NCBI GenBank assembly: GCA_001898785.1 | Contig: MKVE01000017.1 | Span: 269,720-317,475, forward strand | Reading direction: 5' to 3' | Length of the DNA: 47,756 nt | Source of the DNA: Chryseobacterium sp. 36-9 | GTDB taxonomy: Bacteria > Bacteroidota > Bacteroidia > Flavobacteriales > Weeksellaceae | Part shown: positions 18,259 through 27,050 of the stretch, piece after piece | Position numbering within the stretch: position 1 is the stretch's first letter | Layout: each line of letters starts with the position of its first letter | Translations under genes and position numbers: made by a program | The notes under the pieces: model-generated | Told to the model about the DNA's origin: nothing | The model's database searches: none | Seen by the model: only the letters and a program-made list of their open reading frames with translations

Positions 18259-19113
18259 ATGGAAGAAACAGTGACTCAAAAACCCAAATGGATTCGTGTA
18301 AAATTGCCAACAGGTAAGAATTATCGCGAGCTAAGAAATTTGGTTGATAAATATAAACTTAACACGATTTGCCAAAGTGGAAGCTGTCCGAATATGGGCG
18401 AATGTTGGGGCGAAGGAACGGCAACATTTATGATTCTGGGAAATATCTGTACCAGAAGTTGTGGTTTCTGTGGCGTGAAAACCGGGAAACCAATGGATGT
18501 CAATTGGGACGAACCGGAAAAAGTAGCACGTTCTATCAAATTAATGAAAATCAAACATGCGGTTTTGACTTCGGTTGACAGAGATGATTTGAAAGATATG
18601 GGTTCGATTCTTTGGGCAGAAACAGTGAATGCTGTTCGCCGTATTTCTCCCGGAACAACTATGGAAACGCTGATTCCGGATTTTCAGGGTGTGACAAAGC
18701 ACATCGATAGATTGGTAGAAGTTGCTCCGGAAGTGATTTCCCACAATATGGAAACAGTAAAACGTCTGACAAGAGAGGTGAGAATCCAGGCAAAATATGA
18801 ACGTAGTTTGGAGGTTTTAAGATATCTGAAAGAAGCAGGACAAAACCGTACAAAAACCGGAGTAATGCTTGGTTTAGGTGAAACAAAAGATGAAGTGTTC
18901 CAAACGATCGAAGATATCAGAAATGCTAATGTAGATGTGATTACATTAGGTCAATATCTTCAGCCGACTAAAAAACATCTTCCTGTCCAGAGATTTATCT
19001 CTCCGGAAGAATTTGATGAATATGGCGATTTTGCAAGAAATTTAGGATTTCGCCATGTGGAAAGTTCACCTTTGGTAAGAAGCTCTTATCACGCAGAGAA
19101 ACATATTCACTAA
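18259..19113 (+). CDS. lipA: Lipoyl synthase (radical SAM)
   Basis: 284 residues. It inserts two sulfur atoms into octanoyl groups on E2 and GcvH proteins. Both iron-sulfur clusters are encoded: the auxiliary cluster C38-x4-C43-x5-C49 ([12 protein letters not shown]) and the radical-SAM cluster C64-x3-C68-x2-C71 (CTRSCGFC). The C-terminal RSSYHAEKH provides the serine ligand typical of LipA. It lies close behind the ECF sigma gene and ends at a hairpin shared with the opposing small gene. Confidence 0.97.
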   Translation: MEETVTQKPKWIRVKLPTGKNYRELRNLVDKYKLNTICQSGSCPNMGECWGEGTATFMILGNICTRSCGFCGVKTGKPMDVNWDEPEKVARSIKLMKIKHAVLTSVDRDDLKDMGSILWAETVNAVRRISPGTTMETLIPDFQGVTKHIDRLVEVAPEVISHNMETVKRLTREVRIQAKYERSLEVLRYLKEAGQNRTKTGVMLGLGETKDEVFQTIEDIRNANVDVITLGQYLQPTKKHLPVQRFISPEEFDEYGDFARNLGFRHVESSPLVRSSYHAEKHIH

Positions 19114-19137
19114 GAATTTACTTCATATAAAAATAAA

Positions 19138-19162
19138 AAAAGACTCCTATATGGAGTCTTTT
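19138..19162. terminator. Bidirectional terminator overlapping the end of the small membrane-protein gene
   Basis: Stem AAAAGACTCC (19138-19147) and GGAGTCTTTT (19153-19162) with a 5-nt loop. It ends lipA transcripts, and its right arm lies inside the last codons of the minus-strand small gene. Confidence 0.8.
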
Positions 19163-19335
19163 ACTTTTGGTTCCACTGGCTGTACTTTATCAGTTTGGTT
19201 CATCTGTTCCACTTGTTGCGGAATAAACATCATATACGCAAAATATCCTAAAAGGAATAAAACGACAATAATGATAATTGCCATCATGGGACCTTTGTTG
19301 GTCTCACTGTCAGGTTTTGGAATATCTGGTCTCAT
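19147..19335 (-). CDS. Small single-pass membrane protein, unknown function
   Basis: 62 residues: a Pro/Asp-rich N-terminus, one strong TM helix (about 17-37, MMAIIIIVVLFLLGYFAYMM) and a polar Gln/Pro/Val tail. I do not recognise the family. The minus-strand reading is preferred over an open frame on the plus strand because it has a clean TM profile and an adjacent terminator. The plus frame has no such features and lies head-on to amt. The lack of a clear signal-peptidase site suggests a membrane-anchored protein. Confidence 0.65.
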   Translation of the reverse strand: MRPDIPKPDSETNKGPMMAIIIIVVLFLLGYFAYMMFIPQQVEQMNQTDKVQPVEPKVKDSI

Positions 19336-19483
19336 AATTTATTTTTATTGATAATATATCAAAACTGATGCCTTGTTGTTTTTAATTTTTCAGGATATTA
19401 GTGTTTGTGATTTTGTTTGTTTTTATTAATGAAAAATTAAGGGTTTGATTTTAATTTTTTATGATTATTTGAAATTAACCCCA

Positions 19484-19491
19484 TATATTTG
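19484..19491 (+). promoter_or_regulatory. -7 promoter element of the ammonium transporter gene
   Basis: TATATTTG matches TAnnTTTG, 20 bases before the ATG at 19512. A TTTG at 19468-19471 is nearer than the usual -33 spacing, so only the -7 box is claimed. Confidence 0.5.
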
Positions 19492-19511
19492 CAGGGTTAA
19501 ATTCAAAATAT

Positions 19512-20855
19512 ATGAAAATTGAAAAACGTTGGGTGATTTCATTTGTGATAATTAGTCTCATTTCAATTGCGGCATTATTCTGGCCGGAACAAACTTCTTT
19601 GCCAAAACCCGGGACTTTTCTAAAAGAGGATAATATTGTAGGTTCTGATGTAGCCTGGATCCTTGCTTCTTCCGGATTAGTTTTGCTAATGACACCAGGT
19701 CTTTCTTTCTTTTATGGCGGAATGGTTGGGAAAAAGAATGTCATTTCTACGATGTTGCAAAGTTTTATTGCCCTCGGTGTGATTAGTATTCTTTGGGTTG
19801 TTGTTGGATTCAGTTTGTCGTTTGGAGATTCAATTGGGATTAAGATTAATGGCGAGCATTATGGGTTAATAGGGAATCCCGGTTCATATCTGTTTTTTAA
19901 CAATGTTGGTGTTTTGCCCCACAGTCAGATGGCTTCAACCATTCCTTTTATTTTGTTCGCATTATTTCAAATGAAATTTGCGGTGATTACTCCGGCTTTG
20001 ATAACCGGTTCATTTGCAGAGAGAGTAAGATTTATTTCTTACTTGCTGTTTATGGTTTTATTCAGTTTGATTATCTATACACCGCTTTGTCACATGGTTT
20101 GGCATCCGGACGGCTTGTTAAATAAATATTTCGGAGTGAAAGATTTTGCGGGAGGAACTGTCGTTCATATGAGTGCCGGATTTGCTGCTTTGGCCGGAGC
20201 TATGATGATTGGAAAACGTAAAAATCCACATCACGAACCGTCCAATATTCCGTTTGTTATTCTTGGAACTGGAATGCTTTGGTTTGGTTGGTTTGGTTTC
20301 AATGCTGGTTCAGCTTTATCAGCTAATGCAACAGCGGCAATGGCATTTGGAACAACAACGGTTGCTTCTGCAACAGCAATGCTGACCTGGATCTTCTTTG
20401 ACAGGATGAACGGAAGAAAAGTGTCTGCTCTGGGAGCTTGCATCGGCGCGGTTGTTGGTTTGGTCGCCATTACGCCTGCTGCTGGTTTTGTGACAATTCC
20501 TCACGCCATTTTCATAGGTTTCATTTCAGCGATTGTCTCCAATATGATGTGCAATTGGAAAAAACTGAAAAAAGTAGATGACACTTTGGATGTTTTCGCC
20601 TGTCACGGCGTTGGCGGAATTATGGGAATGATTCTGACAGCAATTCTAGCTCAGGGCGAAAACGCAAGTCTTCTTCATGGCGGTTTCGAAGTGTTTGCAC
20701 ATCATATGATGGCGCTGGTTTTGGTTTCCGCATTTACATTTTTAGGTTCGCTGATTTTATATAAATTAACGGATATGATAATTCCTTTGAGGGTTGCGGA
20801 AGATTCAGAAAATATCGGTCTGGATTTATCACAGCATGATGAAAGCTGCATTTAA
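19512..20855 (+). CDS. amt: Ammonium transporter, Amt family
   Basis: 447 residues, polytopic inner-membrane channel for ammonium/ammonia. Signature blocks include FFYGGMVGKKNVIST (66-80) and GGTVVHMSAGFAAL (214-227). The conduction-pore twin histidines are H219 (VVHMSAG) and H365 (CHGVGGI). The C-terminal tail IGLDLSQHDES is the conserved cytosolic segment that couples subunits and contacts PII proteins. No glnK/PII gene is adjacent, unlike the arrangement in many bacteria. Confidence 0.95.
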   Translation: MKIEKRWVISFVIISLISIAALFWPEQTSLPKPGTFLKEDNIVGSDVAWILASSGLVLLMTPGLSFFYGGMVGKKNVISTMLQSFIALGVISILWVVVGFSLSFGDSIGIKINGEHYGLIGNPGSYLFFNNVGVLPHSQMASTIPFILFALFQMKFAVITPALITGSFAERVRFISYLLFMVLFSLIIYTPLCHMVWHPDGLLNKYFGVKDFAGGTVVHMSAGFAALAGAMMIGKRKNPHHEPSNIPFVILGTGMLWFGWFGFNAGSALSANATAAMAFGTTTVASATAMLTWIFFDRMNGRKVSALGACIGAVVGLVAITPAAGFVTIPHAIFIGFISAIVSNMMCNWKKLKKVDDTLDVFACHGVGGIMGMILTAILAQGENASLLHGGFEVFAHHMMALVLVSAFTFLGSLILYKLTDMIIPLRVAEDSENIGLDLSQHDESCI

Positions 20856-20884
20856 TTAGAAATTTGATTTTGATATGAAGAGAG

Positions 20885-20916
20885 CCTCGTTTGTTTTTTT
20901 AACAGCGAGGTTTTTT
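20885..20916 (+). terminator. Probable terminator after amt
   Basis: Short stem CCTCG (20885-20889) and CGAGG (20906-20910) with possible inner GTT/AAC pairing, followed by six T. Weaker than the other terminators in the window. Confidence 0.55.
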
Positions 20917-21015
20917 ATTGATGAGAAATTACTTAAAATAATTCTTAATTTTATGCCATAAATACAACTTAATTCCGCCAAAAAATCTCTAAATTCGTGT
21001 CTTAAAATTTTTAAG

Positions 21016-22347
21016 ATGACGAAATTTGGTGTGGATGCGGCCAGTTTTTATGTACCTTCTTTATATTTAGAAATCAAGGACCTTGCAGAGAAAAGAGGAA
21101 TAGAACCAGCAAAATTGGAAAAAGGTTTGGGGTTGCATAAAATGGCTTTACCCGATGTTCATGAGGATGCCGCAACTTTTGCCGCAGAAGCTTTACTTAA
21201 ATTAATAAAAGATTATAACATCAATCCGAAAGAAATCTCAAGAGTTTATCTGGGAACAGAAAGTGCTTTGGATGCTGCAAAACCAACAGCAACTTACGCC
21301 GTTCAGATGGTGGAAGAATTGCTAAGTGGCGAATTTGGGGAAAGAAGCTTCAAAAACTGTGATGTTGTTGATATGACTTTTGCTTGTGTAGGTGGAGTTG
21401 ATGCACTTCATAATTCTTTGGATTTTGTAAGAGCTAATCCTTTGAAAAAAGCAATTGTCATCGCCAGTGATTATGCAAAATATGAGTTGGCGTCGTCCGG
21501 AGAATATACGCAGGGTGGAGGAGCAGTGGCACTTTTGGTTTCTGCCAATCCGAGATTGATTGAGATTGATAATAATTGGGGGGTTGCAACGGAAAGCGTT
21601 TTCGACTTCTTCAAACCGAGACGTCATCATTCTAAATCTGAATTGAATTCAGCTCCGGAAAACTATCCGGACAAGATCGAAGTTTTTACAGATGAGCCGG
21701 TTTTTGATGGCCAGTATTCCAATCAATGTTATCAGGACAGAATCCGTGAAGCTTACCAACATTATAAAGAGCAGACTTTTACAGTGAGACCTTACGAAGA
21801 TTGGAGGTATCTGATTTTCCATTTGCCTTATGCTTTCCACGGAAAAAGAGTGTTTACCGAGATTTATAGTTTAGAAAATAATCTTGATTTTTCTGATGCC
21901 GAGAAGCAAAAAGCGATTGCAAAATCCGAAGATTATATCAACTTCATCAATGAAAAAATTGAGAAATCTCAAAGGGCTTCTTCTGAAATTGGCAATATGT
22001 ACACAGCTTCCATTTTTATGGCGCTGTTGTCTGCACTACAAACTTCGTTTAACGAAAATGAAGATTTAACAGAAAAAGAAATTGGTTTCCTGGCTTATGG
22101 AAGTGGCTCAAAATCAAAAGTTTTTGTAGGGAAAATTTCTCCTGAATGGAAATCTGTTGTAGAAAAATGGAATGTTTTCGAAAGCCTGAAAAACAGATTA
22201 GCAATTGATTTCGAAACTTATGAAAAATTGCATCGCAAACAATTAGATTCTTCTGTTAATCCAAATTATAAAGGATTCGGATTGACAAGAGTTGAAAAAG
22301 AAAGTCCGGTTTTGAAAGGTGCGAGATATTATTCCTATCAAAACTAA
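21016..22347 (+). CDS. mvaS: Hydroxymethylglutaryl-CoA synthase family protein
   Basis: 443 residues, thiolase fold. It condenses acetyl-CoA with acetoacetyl-CoA in the mevalonate route to isoprenoids, the route used by Flavobacteriia in place of MEP. The active site is complete: Glu in TESALDA (81-87, E82), the acyl-accepting Cys in TFACVGGVDA (121-130, C124) and His in FHLPYAFHGK (268-277, H269). It is monocistronic, with a strong terminator. A near-consensus TAAATTCG lies at 20990-20997. No other mevalonate gene is in the window. Confidence 0.9.
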   Translation: MTKFGVDAASFYVPSLYLEIKDLAEKRGIEPAKLEKGLGLHKMALPDVHEDAATFAAEALLKLIKDYNINPKEISRVYLGTESALDAAKPTATYAVQMVEELLSGEFGERSFKNCDVVDMTFACVGGVDALHNSLDFVRANPLKKAIVIASDYAKYELASSGEYTQGGGAVALLVSANPRLIEIDNNWGVATESVFDFFKPRRHHSKSELNSAPENYPDKIEVFTDEPVFDGQYSNQCYQDRIREAYQHYKEQTFTVRPYEDWRYLIFHLPYAFHGKRVFTEIYSLENNLDFSDAEKQKAIAKSEDYINFINEKIEKSQRASSEIGNMYTASIFMALLSALQTSFNENEDLTEKEIGFLAYGSGSKSKVFVGKISPEWKSVVEKWNVFESLKNRLAIDFETYEKLHRKQLDSSVNPNYKGFGLTRVEKESPVLKGARYYSYQN

Positions 22348-22375
22348 AAATTCCTTAGGCAGAATATCAAAAATC

Positions 22376-22412
22376 GAAGACGAGCAAATATCAATCTGCT
22401 CGTCTTCTTTTT
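22376..22412. terminator. Bidirectional terminator between mvaS and the AraC regulator
   Basis: 11-bp perfect stem GAAGACGAGCA (22376-22386) and TGCTCGTCTTC (22397-22407), loop 10 nt, followed by T-rich sequence; convergent gene pair. Confidence 0.9.
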
Positions 22413-22444
22413 GAAAATATCTATAACTAACTATTATATTCAAT

Positions 22445-23362
22445 TTAAAATAACTTCTTGGTCTGAAAGATTTTAGGAGTAACACCTTCCATTTGTTTAA
22501 AAACCCGGATAAAGTAGTTGGTGTCAGAAAAACCTGTGCTGAAAGCGGTTTCACTTACAGAATTATTCTGGATCAACAATTCTTTTGCTTTCTTAATTCT
22601 CTCCTGGGTGATATATTCGTTTGGAGAAAGTCCTAATTCTTCTTTAAACATCTTGAAAAAGTTAGATTTACTCACATAAGCCATTTTCGCAATGGTATCG
22701 ATGGATAATTTTTGATGCAGATTTTTCTTGATATAATCTGCAACAAAACCTATTCTCGATTTATTTTTCAGGGTGTTTTTCTCAACCAGGTTTCTTGCCT
22801 GTGTTTGCATCAGCCTGATCAAAAGTTCCTTCAAAGCAAAATCTGCAATAACATCTTTATAAGAATTGTCATCCATTGCAATCCTCATAATATTATTGGT
22901 TGCAGAAGCTAAAGCTTTGCTGTTAAGCAGGTAAAATTCATCCAGGGAAATATTCCATTGAGAAGCGTCGTCCACTTTTTTTGAATTGAAGTTCAATAAG
23001 TCAAGCGATTCCTGCACAAATTCCGGGTTCAGGGTCAAAGAAATACATTGTGAAACATCTTTGTCAGCGTCCGGAAAATCAATAATCATGGTTTCTCCAG
23101 GAGCAACCAAAACACTTTCACCGGGAAGATATTCAAAATAGCTGGTCTTATCTTGAAGCTTCATCCATTTCTTTCCTCTCAACATCCCTGTAAACGCCAA
23201 ATGCTCAAAGTGCAGTTTTACATCATATGCACTTTGATGTGTCTCATAGATACTGAATTCACAATTATTTAAACTGAACTTGGTCTGGTTTTCTACCAAT
23301 GTGCTCAGTTGATGTTCCTGTGTCAGATCAGGCTTGTTAAGATGAAAATGATTAGGATGCAT
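22445..23362 (-). CDS. AraC-family transcriptional regulator
   Basis: 305 residues. The C-terminal third (about 205-300) has the two helix-turn-helix motifs of AraC/XylS proteins: IDTIAKMAYVSKSNFFKMF, then SVSETAFSTGFSDTNYFIRVFK and GVTPKIFQ. The N-terminal part (about 1-190) is a probable cupin-like ligand-sensing domain. It is divergent from the aldehyde dehydrogenase gene with a 209-bp shared region that contains a long direct repeat, so it is the obvious candidate regulator of the downstream alcohol/aldehyde genes. The effector is unknown; an alcohol or aldehyde is an inference. Confidence 0.9.
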   Translation of the reverse strand: MHPNHFHLNKPDLTQEHQLSTLVENQTKFSLNNCEFSIYETHQSAYDVKLHFEHLAFTGMLRGKKWMKLQDKTSYFEYLPGESVLVAPGETMIIDFPDADKDVSQCISLTLNPEFVQESLDLLNFNSKKVDDASQWNISLDEFYLLNSKALASATNNIMRIAMDDNSYKDVIADFALKELLIRLMQTQARNLVEKNTLKNKSRIGFVADYIKKNLHQKLSIDTIAKMAYVSKSNFFKMFKEELGLSPNEYITQERIKKAKELLIQNNSVSETAFSTGFSDTNYFIRVFKQMEGVTPKIFQTKKLF

Positions 23363-23515
23363 TGCTCAAGATTTTTATAACATCTTGTCTTTCAAATATA
23401 ACAAAATTTAAAATACGATTGATATAAATTTTTCATAACAAATTATAAAGAATTATAAATAGAGAATTATCCTATTTTTTTGGAGAATTGTGCTAGTCTA
23501 TTTATTTAATATCAG

Positions 23516-23554
23516 GTTAACTTAGTCTTAATCAAACGTTAACTGATTATTAAT
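23516..23554 (+). promoter_or_regulatory. Candidate AraC-type operator: 17-bp direct repeat with 22-bp offset
   Basis: GTTAACTTAGTCTTAAT (23516-23532) and GTTAACTGATTATTAAT (23538-23554) match at 14 of 17 positions and are offset by 22 bp, about two helical turns. AraC-family dimers typically bind tandem direct repeats on one DNA face. The site ends 17 bases before the aldehyde dehydrogenase ATG. Confidence 0.5.
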
Positions 23555-23571
23555 TAAAAAAAACAGATATT

Positions 23572-25098
23572 ATGAGTACAACAGTAGAAAAACAAAATTC
23601 GACTACTTTATCTTGGCCAGAGTTTAAAACAAAGTACGATAATTACATTGGCGGAAAATTTGTTGCATCCGCAAGCGGGCAATATTTTGACGTCGTTTCT
23701 CCAATTAATGGAAAAGTATTTACACAGGCGGCCCATTCTAACAAAGAAGATTTGGAAAATGCTGTAAATGCCGCAACAGAAGCTTTCAAAACTTGGAAAG
23801 ACACATCTCCAACAGAAAGAAGTATTATTCTAAACAAAATCGCCGATAGGATCGAGGAAAATCTCGAATACATCGCAACAGTCGAAACGATTGATAACGG
23901 AAAAGCGGTAAGAGAAACTCTGGCTGCGGATATTCCATTGGCAATTGACCATTTCAGATATTTTGCTTCGGTTATCAGAGCGGAAGAAGGTTCACATAAT
24001 GAATTGGATAAGGACACCGTTTCATTAATTGTTCACGAACCGCTTGGAGTAATCGCGCAAATCATTCCTTGGAATTTTCCAATCCTGATGGCTGTTTGGA
24101 AGTTGGCTCCGGCTCTGGCTGCAGGTAACTGTGTCGTTCTGAAACCAGCAGAAAGTACACCAATTTCTATTATGGTTTTGATGGAATTGATTGGAGATTT
24201 GCTTCCGGCAGGAGTTGTAAACATCGTGAATGGTTTCGGGGCAGAATTAGGTAGAGCTTTGATAACCAATCCAAAGGTAAACAAAGCCGCTTTCACTGGT
24301 TCTACAGCAACTGGACGTCTGGTAATGCAATATGCAACAGAAAATATCATTCCTGTGACGTTGGAATTGGGAGGAAAATCGCCTAATATTTTCTTCAATT
24401 CAGTGATGGATGCAGATGACGAATTCTTGGATAAAGCAATCGAAGGTGCAGTTCTTTTTGCATTGAATCAAGGAGAGATTTGTACCTGCCCATCAAGATT
24501 ATTGGTTCAGGAAGATATTGCGGATGCTTTCATCGCAAAAGTAATCGAAAGAACCGAAGCCATCAAAGTCGGAAATCCTTTAGATAAAACTGTGATGATG
24601 GGAGCGCAGGCTTCTAAAATCCAAAAAGATAAAATCGAAGGTTATCTGAAACTGGGTAAAGAAGAAGGCGCAGAAGTATTGACAGGTGGAGAAGCCAACC
24701 ACATCGAAGGATTGGAAGGCGGTTACTACATCAAGCCAACCATTTTCAAAGGAAACAACAAAATGAGAATTTTTCAGGAAGAGATTTTCGGACCAGTGGT
24801 AGCGTTCACGACTTTCAAAGATGAGGCCGAAGCTTTAGAAATTGCAAACGATACGATTTATGGATTAGGAGCAGGAGTATGGACAAGAGATGCGCATCAG
24901 TTGTATCAGATTCCTCGCCACGTGCAGGCGGGTAGAGTTTGGGTCAATCAGTATCACGCCTATCCTGCTGGCGCTCCTTTTGGAGGTTACAAGCAATCAG
25001 GCGTTGGAAGAGAAAATCACAAAATGATGCTCGACCATTACCGTCAGACCAAAAATATGCTGATATCCTATAACAAAAACAAATTAGGATTCTTCTAA
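23572..25098 (+). CDS. NAD-dependent aldehyde dehydrogenase (acetaldehyde dehydrogenase, ExaC/AcoD-like)
   Basis: 508 residues. It oxidises aldehydes (acetaldehyde is the likely substrate for this subgroup) to acids with NAD(P). Active-site residues are N169 (IPWNFP), general base E265 (LELGGKSP) and nucleophile C304 ([11 protein letters not shown]). The C-T-C pair after the nucleophile is typical of ExaC/AcoD. The cofactor loop FTGSTATGR (241-249) is present. It is the first gene of the divergent AraC-controlled module with alcohol dehydrogenase and DUF779, implying stepwise alcohol-to-acid oxidation. Confidence 0.93.
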   Translation: MSTTVEKQNSTTLSWPEFKTKYDNYIGGKFVASASGQYFDVVSPINGKVFTQAAHSNKEDLENAVNAATEAFKTWKDTSPTERSIILNKIADRIEENLEYIATVETIDNGKAVRETLAADIPLAIDHFRYFASVIRAEEGSHNELDKDTVSLIVHEPLGVIAQIIPWNFPILMAVWKLAPALAAGNCVVLKPAESTPISIMVLMELIGDLLPAGVVNIVNGFGAELGRALITNPKVNKAAFTGSTATGRLVMQYATENIIPVTLELGGKSPNIFFNSVMDADDEFLDKAIEGAVLFALNQGEICTCPSRLLVQEDIADAFIAKVIERTEAIKVGNPLDKTVMMGAQASKIQKDKIEGYLKLGKEEGAEVLTGGEANHIEGLEGGYYIKPTIFKGNNKMRIFQEEIFGPVVAFTTFKDEAEALEIANDTIYGLGAGVWTRDAHQLYQIPRHVQAGRVWVNQYHAYPAGAPFGGYKQSGVGRENHKMMLDHYRQTKNMLISYNKNKLGFF

Positions 25099-25117
25099 AA
25101 ATTAGTTGTGTTTTTTA

Positions 25118-25254
25118 GGGGCGTGCCCGCTTGCCTTGGCTTTGTCCAGGGCGGCGGTCGGGCTTTTCAGGGCTCCTCCGCCTCTGGCGGATCTGGTGCT
25201 CCGCTGCGCTCCGCACTCTCGCCTGTGGCGAGACCCTTACAATCCCTCACGCAA
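25118..25254. repeat. GC-rich interspersed repeat between aldehyde and alcohol dehydrogenase genes
   Basis: About 137 bp of strikingly GC-rich sequence in AT-rich surroundings. It begins GGGGCGTGCCC and ends near AATCCCTCACGC. Internal mini-hairpins are TCCGCC/GGCGGA (25177-25182 and 25186-25191) and CTCGCC/GGCGAG (25218-25223 and 25227-25232). An open frame across it encodes low-quality sequence and is rejected. I recall elements that begin GGGCGTGCCC and end CAATCCCTCACGC as frequent in Flavobacteriia; this is memory, not a search. Confidence 0.7.
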
Positions 25255-25330
25255 ATGACAAATTGAATAGAAATTTGGAACATCAAATAACAATAAAAAC
25301 AACAATAATTAACCATTTAAAAAGTAAATT

Positions 25331-26365
25331 ATGATTCCAAAAACAATGAAAGCGGCAGTTGTACAAGGTTACGGACAGCCATTGAAAATTGAAGAAGTAC
25401 CGGTAAGAGAACCCGGACGCTATGAAGTATTAGTAAAAGTTATGGCCTGTGGTGTTTGCCATACTGACTTACACGCTGTGGACGGTGACTGGCCGGCAAA
25501 ACCAAAGATGCCCTTGATCCCTGGACATGAGGGTGTAGGTATTGTAATAGCTTGCGGTCCCGAAGCGATGGTGAAGGAAGGCGATGCAGTTGGTGTTCCT
25601 TGGTTGTATTCGGCTTGTGGGTGTTGCGATTATTGTATCACGGGTTGGGAAACATTGTGTGAAGCTCAGCAAAACGGAGGTTATAGCGTAGATGGCGGAT
25701 TTGCAGAATATGTGATTGCAGATTCCAGATATGTGGGACATTTGAAAGATAATGTGAACTTTCTGGAAATCGCGCCTATTCTTTGCGCTGGTGTAACTGT
25801 CTATAAAGGTCTTAAAGAAACCGAAACAAAACCCGGAGAATGGGTCGCCATTTCCGGAATCGGTGGATTAGGACACGTTGCTGTACAGTATGCAAAAGCA
25901 ATGGGAATGCATGTTGCAGCAATCGATGTTGCAGATGATAAATTGGAATTGGCGAAAAGATTAGGAGCAGATTTGGTTGTGAATGCAAAAGAAACTGATC
26001 CCGGAACTTATCTTCACAAAGAAGTTGGAGGAATGCACGGTGCGTTGATTACCGCTGTTTCTCCAATTGCTTTCAAGCAGGGGATAGATGTTCTAAGAAG
26101 AAAAGGTACGATTGCACTCAATGGTTTGCCGCCAGGCTCTTTTGAATTACCGATTTTCGAAACTGTTCTTAAGAGAATTACGGTGAGAGGTTCTATTGTC
26201 GGGACCAGAAAAGATTTACAGGAAGCCCTCGATTTTGCCAATGAAGGTTTGGTAAAAGCAACAGTCACTTCCGCAAAACTGGAGGATATTAATGATGTCT
26301 TTGACAAAATGAAGAAAGGACAAATCGACGGGCGTATCGTTCTGGACATCGCCGGACAAAATTAA
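25331..26365 (+). CDS. Zinc-dependent alcohol dehydrogenase (AdhP-like)
   Basis: 344 residues, medium-chain dehydrogenase; interconverts alcohols and aldehydes with NAD. Catalytic zinc ligands are C43 (CGVCHTD), H66 (PGHEGVG) and C152. The structural zinc is bound by C96, C99, C102 and C110 with exact C-x2-C-x2-C-x7-C spacing. The Rossmann motif [15 protein letters not shown] is at 176-190. It shares the module with the upstream aldehyde dehydrogenase but is separated by 232 bp holding the GC-rich repeat, so it may be expressed at a different level. Confidence 0.94.
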   Translation: MIPKTMKAAVVQGYGQPLKIEEVPVREPGRYEVLVKVMACGVCHTDLHAVDGDWPAKPKMPLIPGHEGVGIVIACGPEAMVKEGDAVGVPWLYSACGCCDYCITGWETLCEAQQNGGYSVDGGFAEYVIADSRYVGHLKDNVNFLEIAPILCAGVTVYKGLKETETKPGEWVAISGIGGLGHVAVQYAKAMGMHVAAIDVADDKLELAKRLGADLVVNAKETDPGTYLHKEVGGMHGALITAVSPIAFKQGIDVLRRKGTIALNGLPPGSFELPIFETVLKRITVRGSIVGTRKDLQEALDFANEGLVKATVTSAKLEDINDVFDKMKKGQIDGRIVLDIAGQN

Positions 26366-26387
26366 TTTATTGTTATTTGTGTTTTTG

Positions 26388-26419
26388 AGCCCGGCAGATT
26401 TTGTTTGTCGGGTTTTTAA
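26388..26419 (+). terminator. Terminator after the alcohol dehydrogenase
   Basis: Stem AGCCCGGCA (26388-26396) and TGTCGGGTT (26406-26414), paired with two G-T wobbles, then a T run. Confidence 0.65.
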
Positions 26420-26448
26420 TTAAATTTAATAAGTAATATTTTTATAAT

Positions 26449-26577
26449 CGCAGAGGCGCAAAAATGGTTAACTTATTGATGTCTTTAAGTCGCAAAGTGG
26501 AGCTTTGTGCTATAATAAATCTTCGGATTTTGCGACTTGAAACAGTTTAATAGACAAATTAAAATTGCGCCTTTGCG
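26449..26577. repeat. Nested palindromic 'cgcaaag' repeat upstream of the DUF779 gene
   Basis: Outer arms CGCAGAGGCGCAA (26449-26461) and TTGCGCCTTTGCG (26565-26577) pair at 12 of 13 positions. Inner arms AAGTCGCAAA (26487-26496) and TTTGCGACTT (26529-26538) pair perfectly. The core GTCGCAAAG is shared with the hairpin at 6857-6888. The element ends 23 bases before the DUF779 start. Confidence 0.7.
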
Positions 26578-26600
26578 TTTAGAATAATAATTAAAAAAAT

Positions 26601-26990
26601 ATGGATACCAAAGATAAAATCGCAAGACTTTCCGTAACGGAAAAAGCTTTGGAAGTCATCTGGGAACTGGAAAAAAAATACGGGGAGCTGATGTTCTATC
26701 AAGCTGGTGGCTGTTGTGAAGGAACTCAACCGCAATGTTTCGAGAAAGGTGGTTATTTTCCAAGAATGAATGACGCCATGATTGGAACCATCAATGGACA
26801 CGAGTTCTGGATAGATCGCGACCTCTTCGAATATTGGAAATATTCTCATTTCACTCTGGACGTTTTGGACGGCTGGGGACCTGGTGGGTTTTCTCTGGAA
26901 ACGCCTTTGGGCAAAACCTTCAAAGTTCATTATAGATTGTTCACACCAGAAGAATTGCAGAATCTGGAACCAGTGAAACGCAGTGAATAG
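26601..26990 (+). CDS. DUF779 family protein
   Basis: 129 residues. The family signature is clear: QAGGCCEGTQPQCF (34-47) with C38, C39 and C46, and a W79/H83-containing block (YWKYSHFTLDV) followed by a Gly-rich turn and FSLETPLGK. DUF779 genes are repeatedly found next to acetaldehyde dehydrogenases of the ExaC type, as here. The function is not established; the clustered cysteines and conserved His residues could bind metal. It may assist aldehyde or alcohol oxidation; that role is inferred from context only. Confidence 0.85.
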   Translation: MDTKDKIARLSVTEKALEVIWELEKKYGELMFYQAGGCCEGTQPQCFEKGGYFPRMNDAMIGTINGHEFWIDRDLFEYWKYSHFTLDVLDGWGPGGFSLETPLGKTFKVHYRLFTPEELQNLEPVKRSE

Positions 26991-27050
26991 TTTGCTAAAG
27001 ATTTAGGAAGCAACGAAATGGCGAAATGTTGGTAGAAAAACTAATTCCAA

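Noticed and set aside
19151-19351. Plus-strand frame opposite the small membrane protein
   Set aside because: Mirror of the minus-strand gene; starts inside the lipA terminator and lacks a plausible protein profile.
25131-25334. Open frame across the GC-rich repeat
   Set aside because: Sequence is Arg/Leu/Cys-rich without domain character, lies in a recognised repeat, and runs up to the real alcohol dehydrogenase start.
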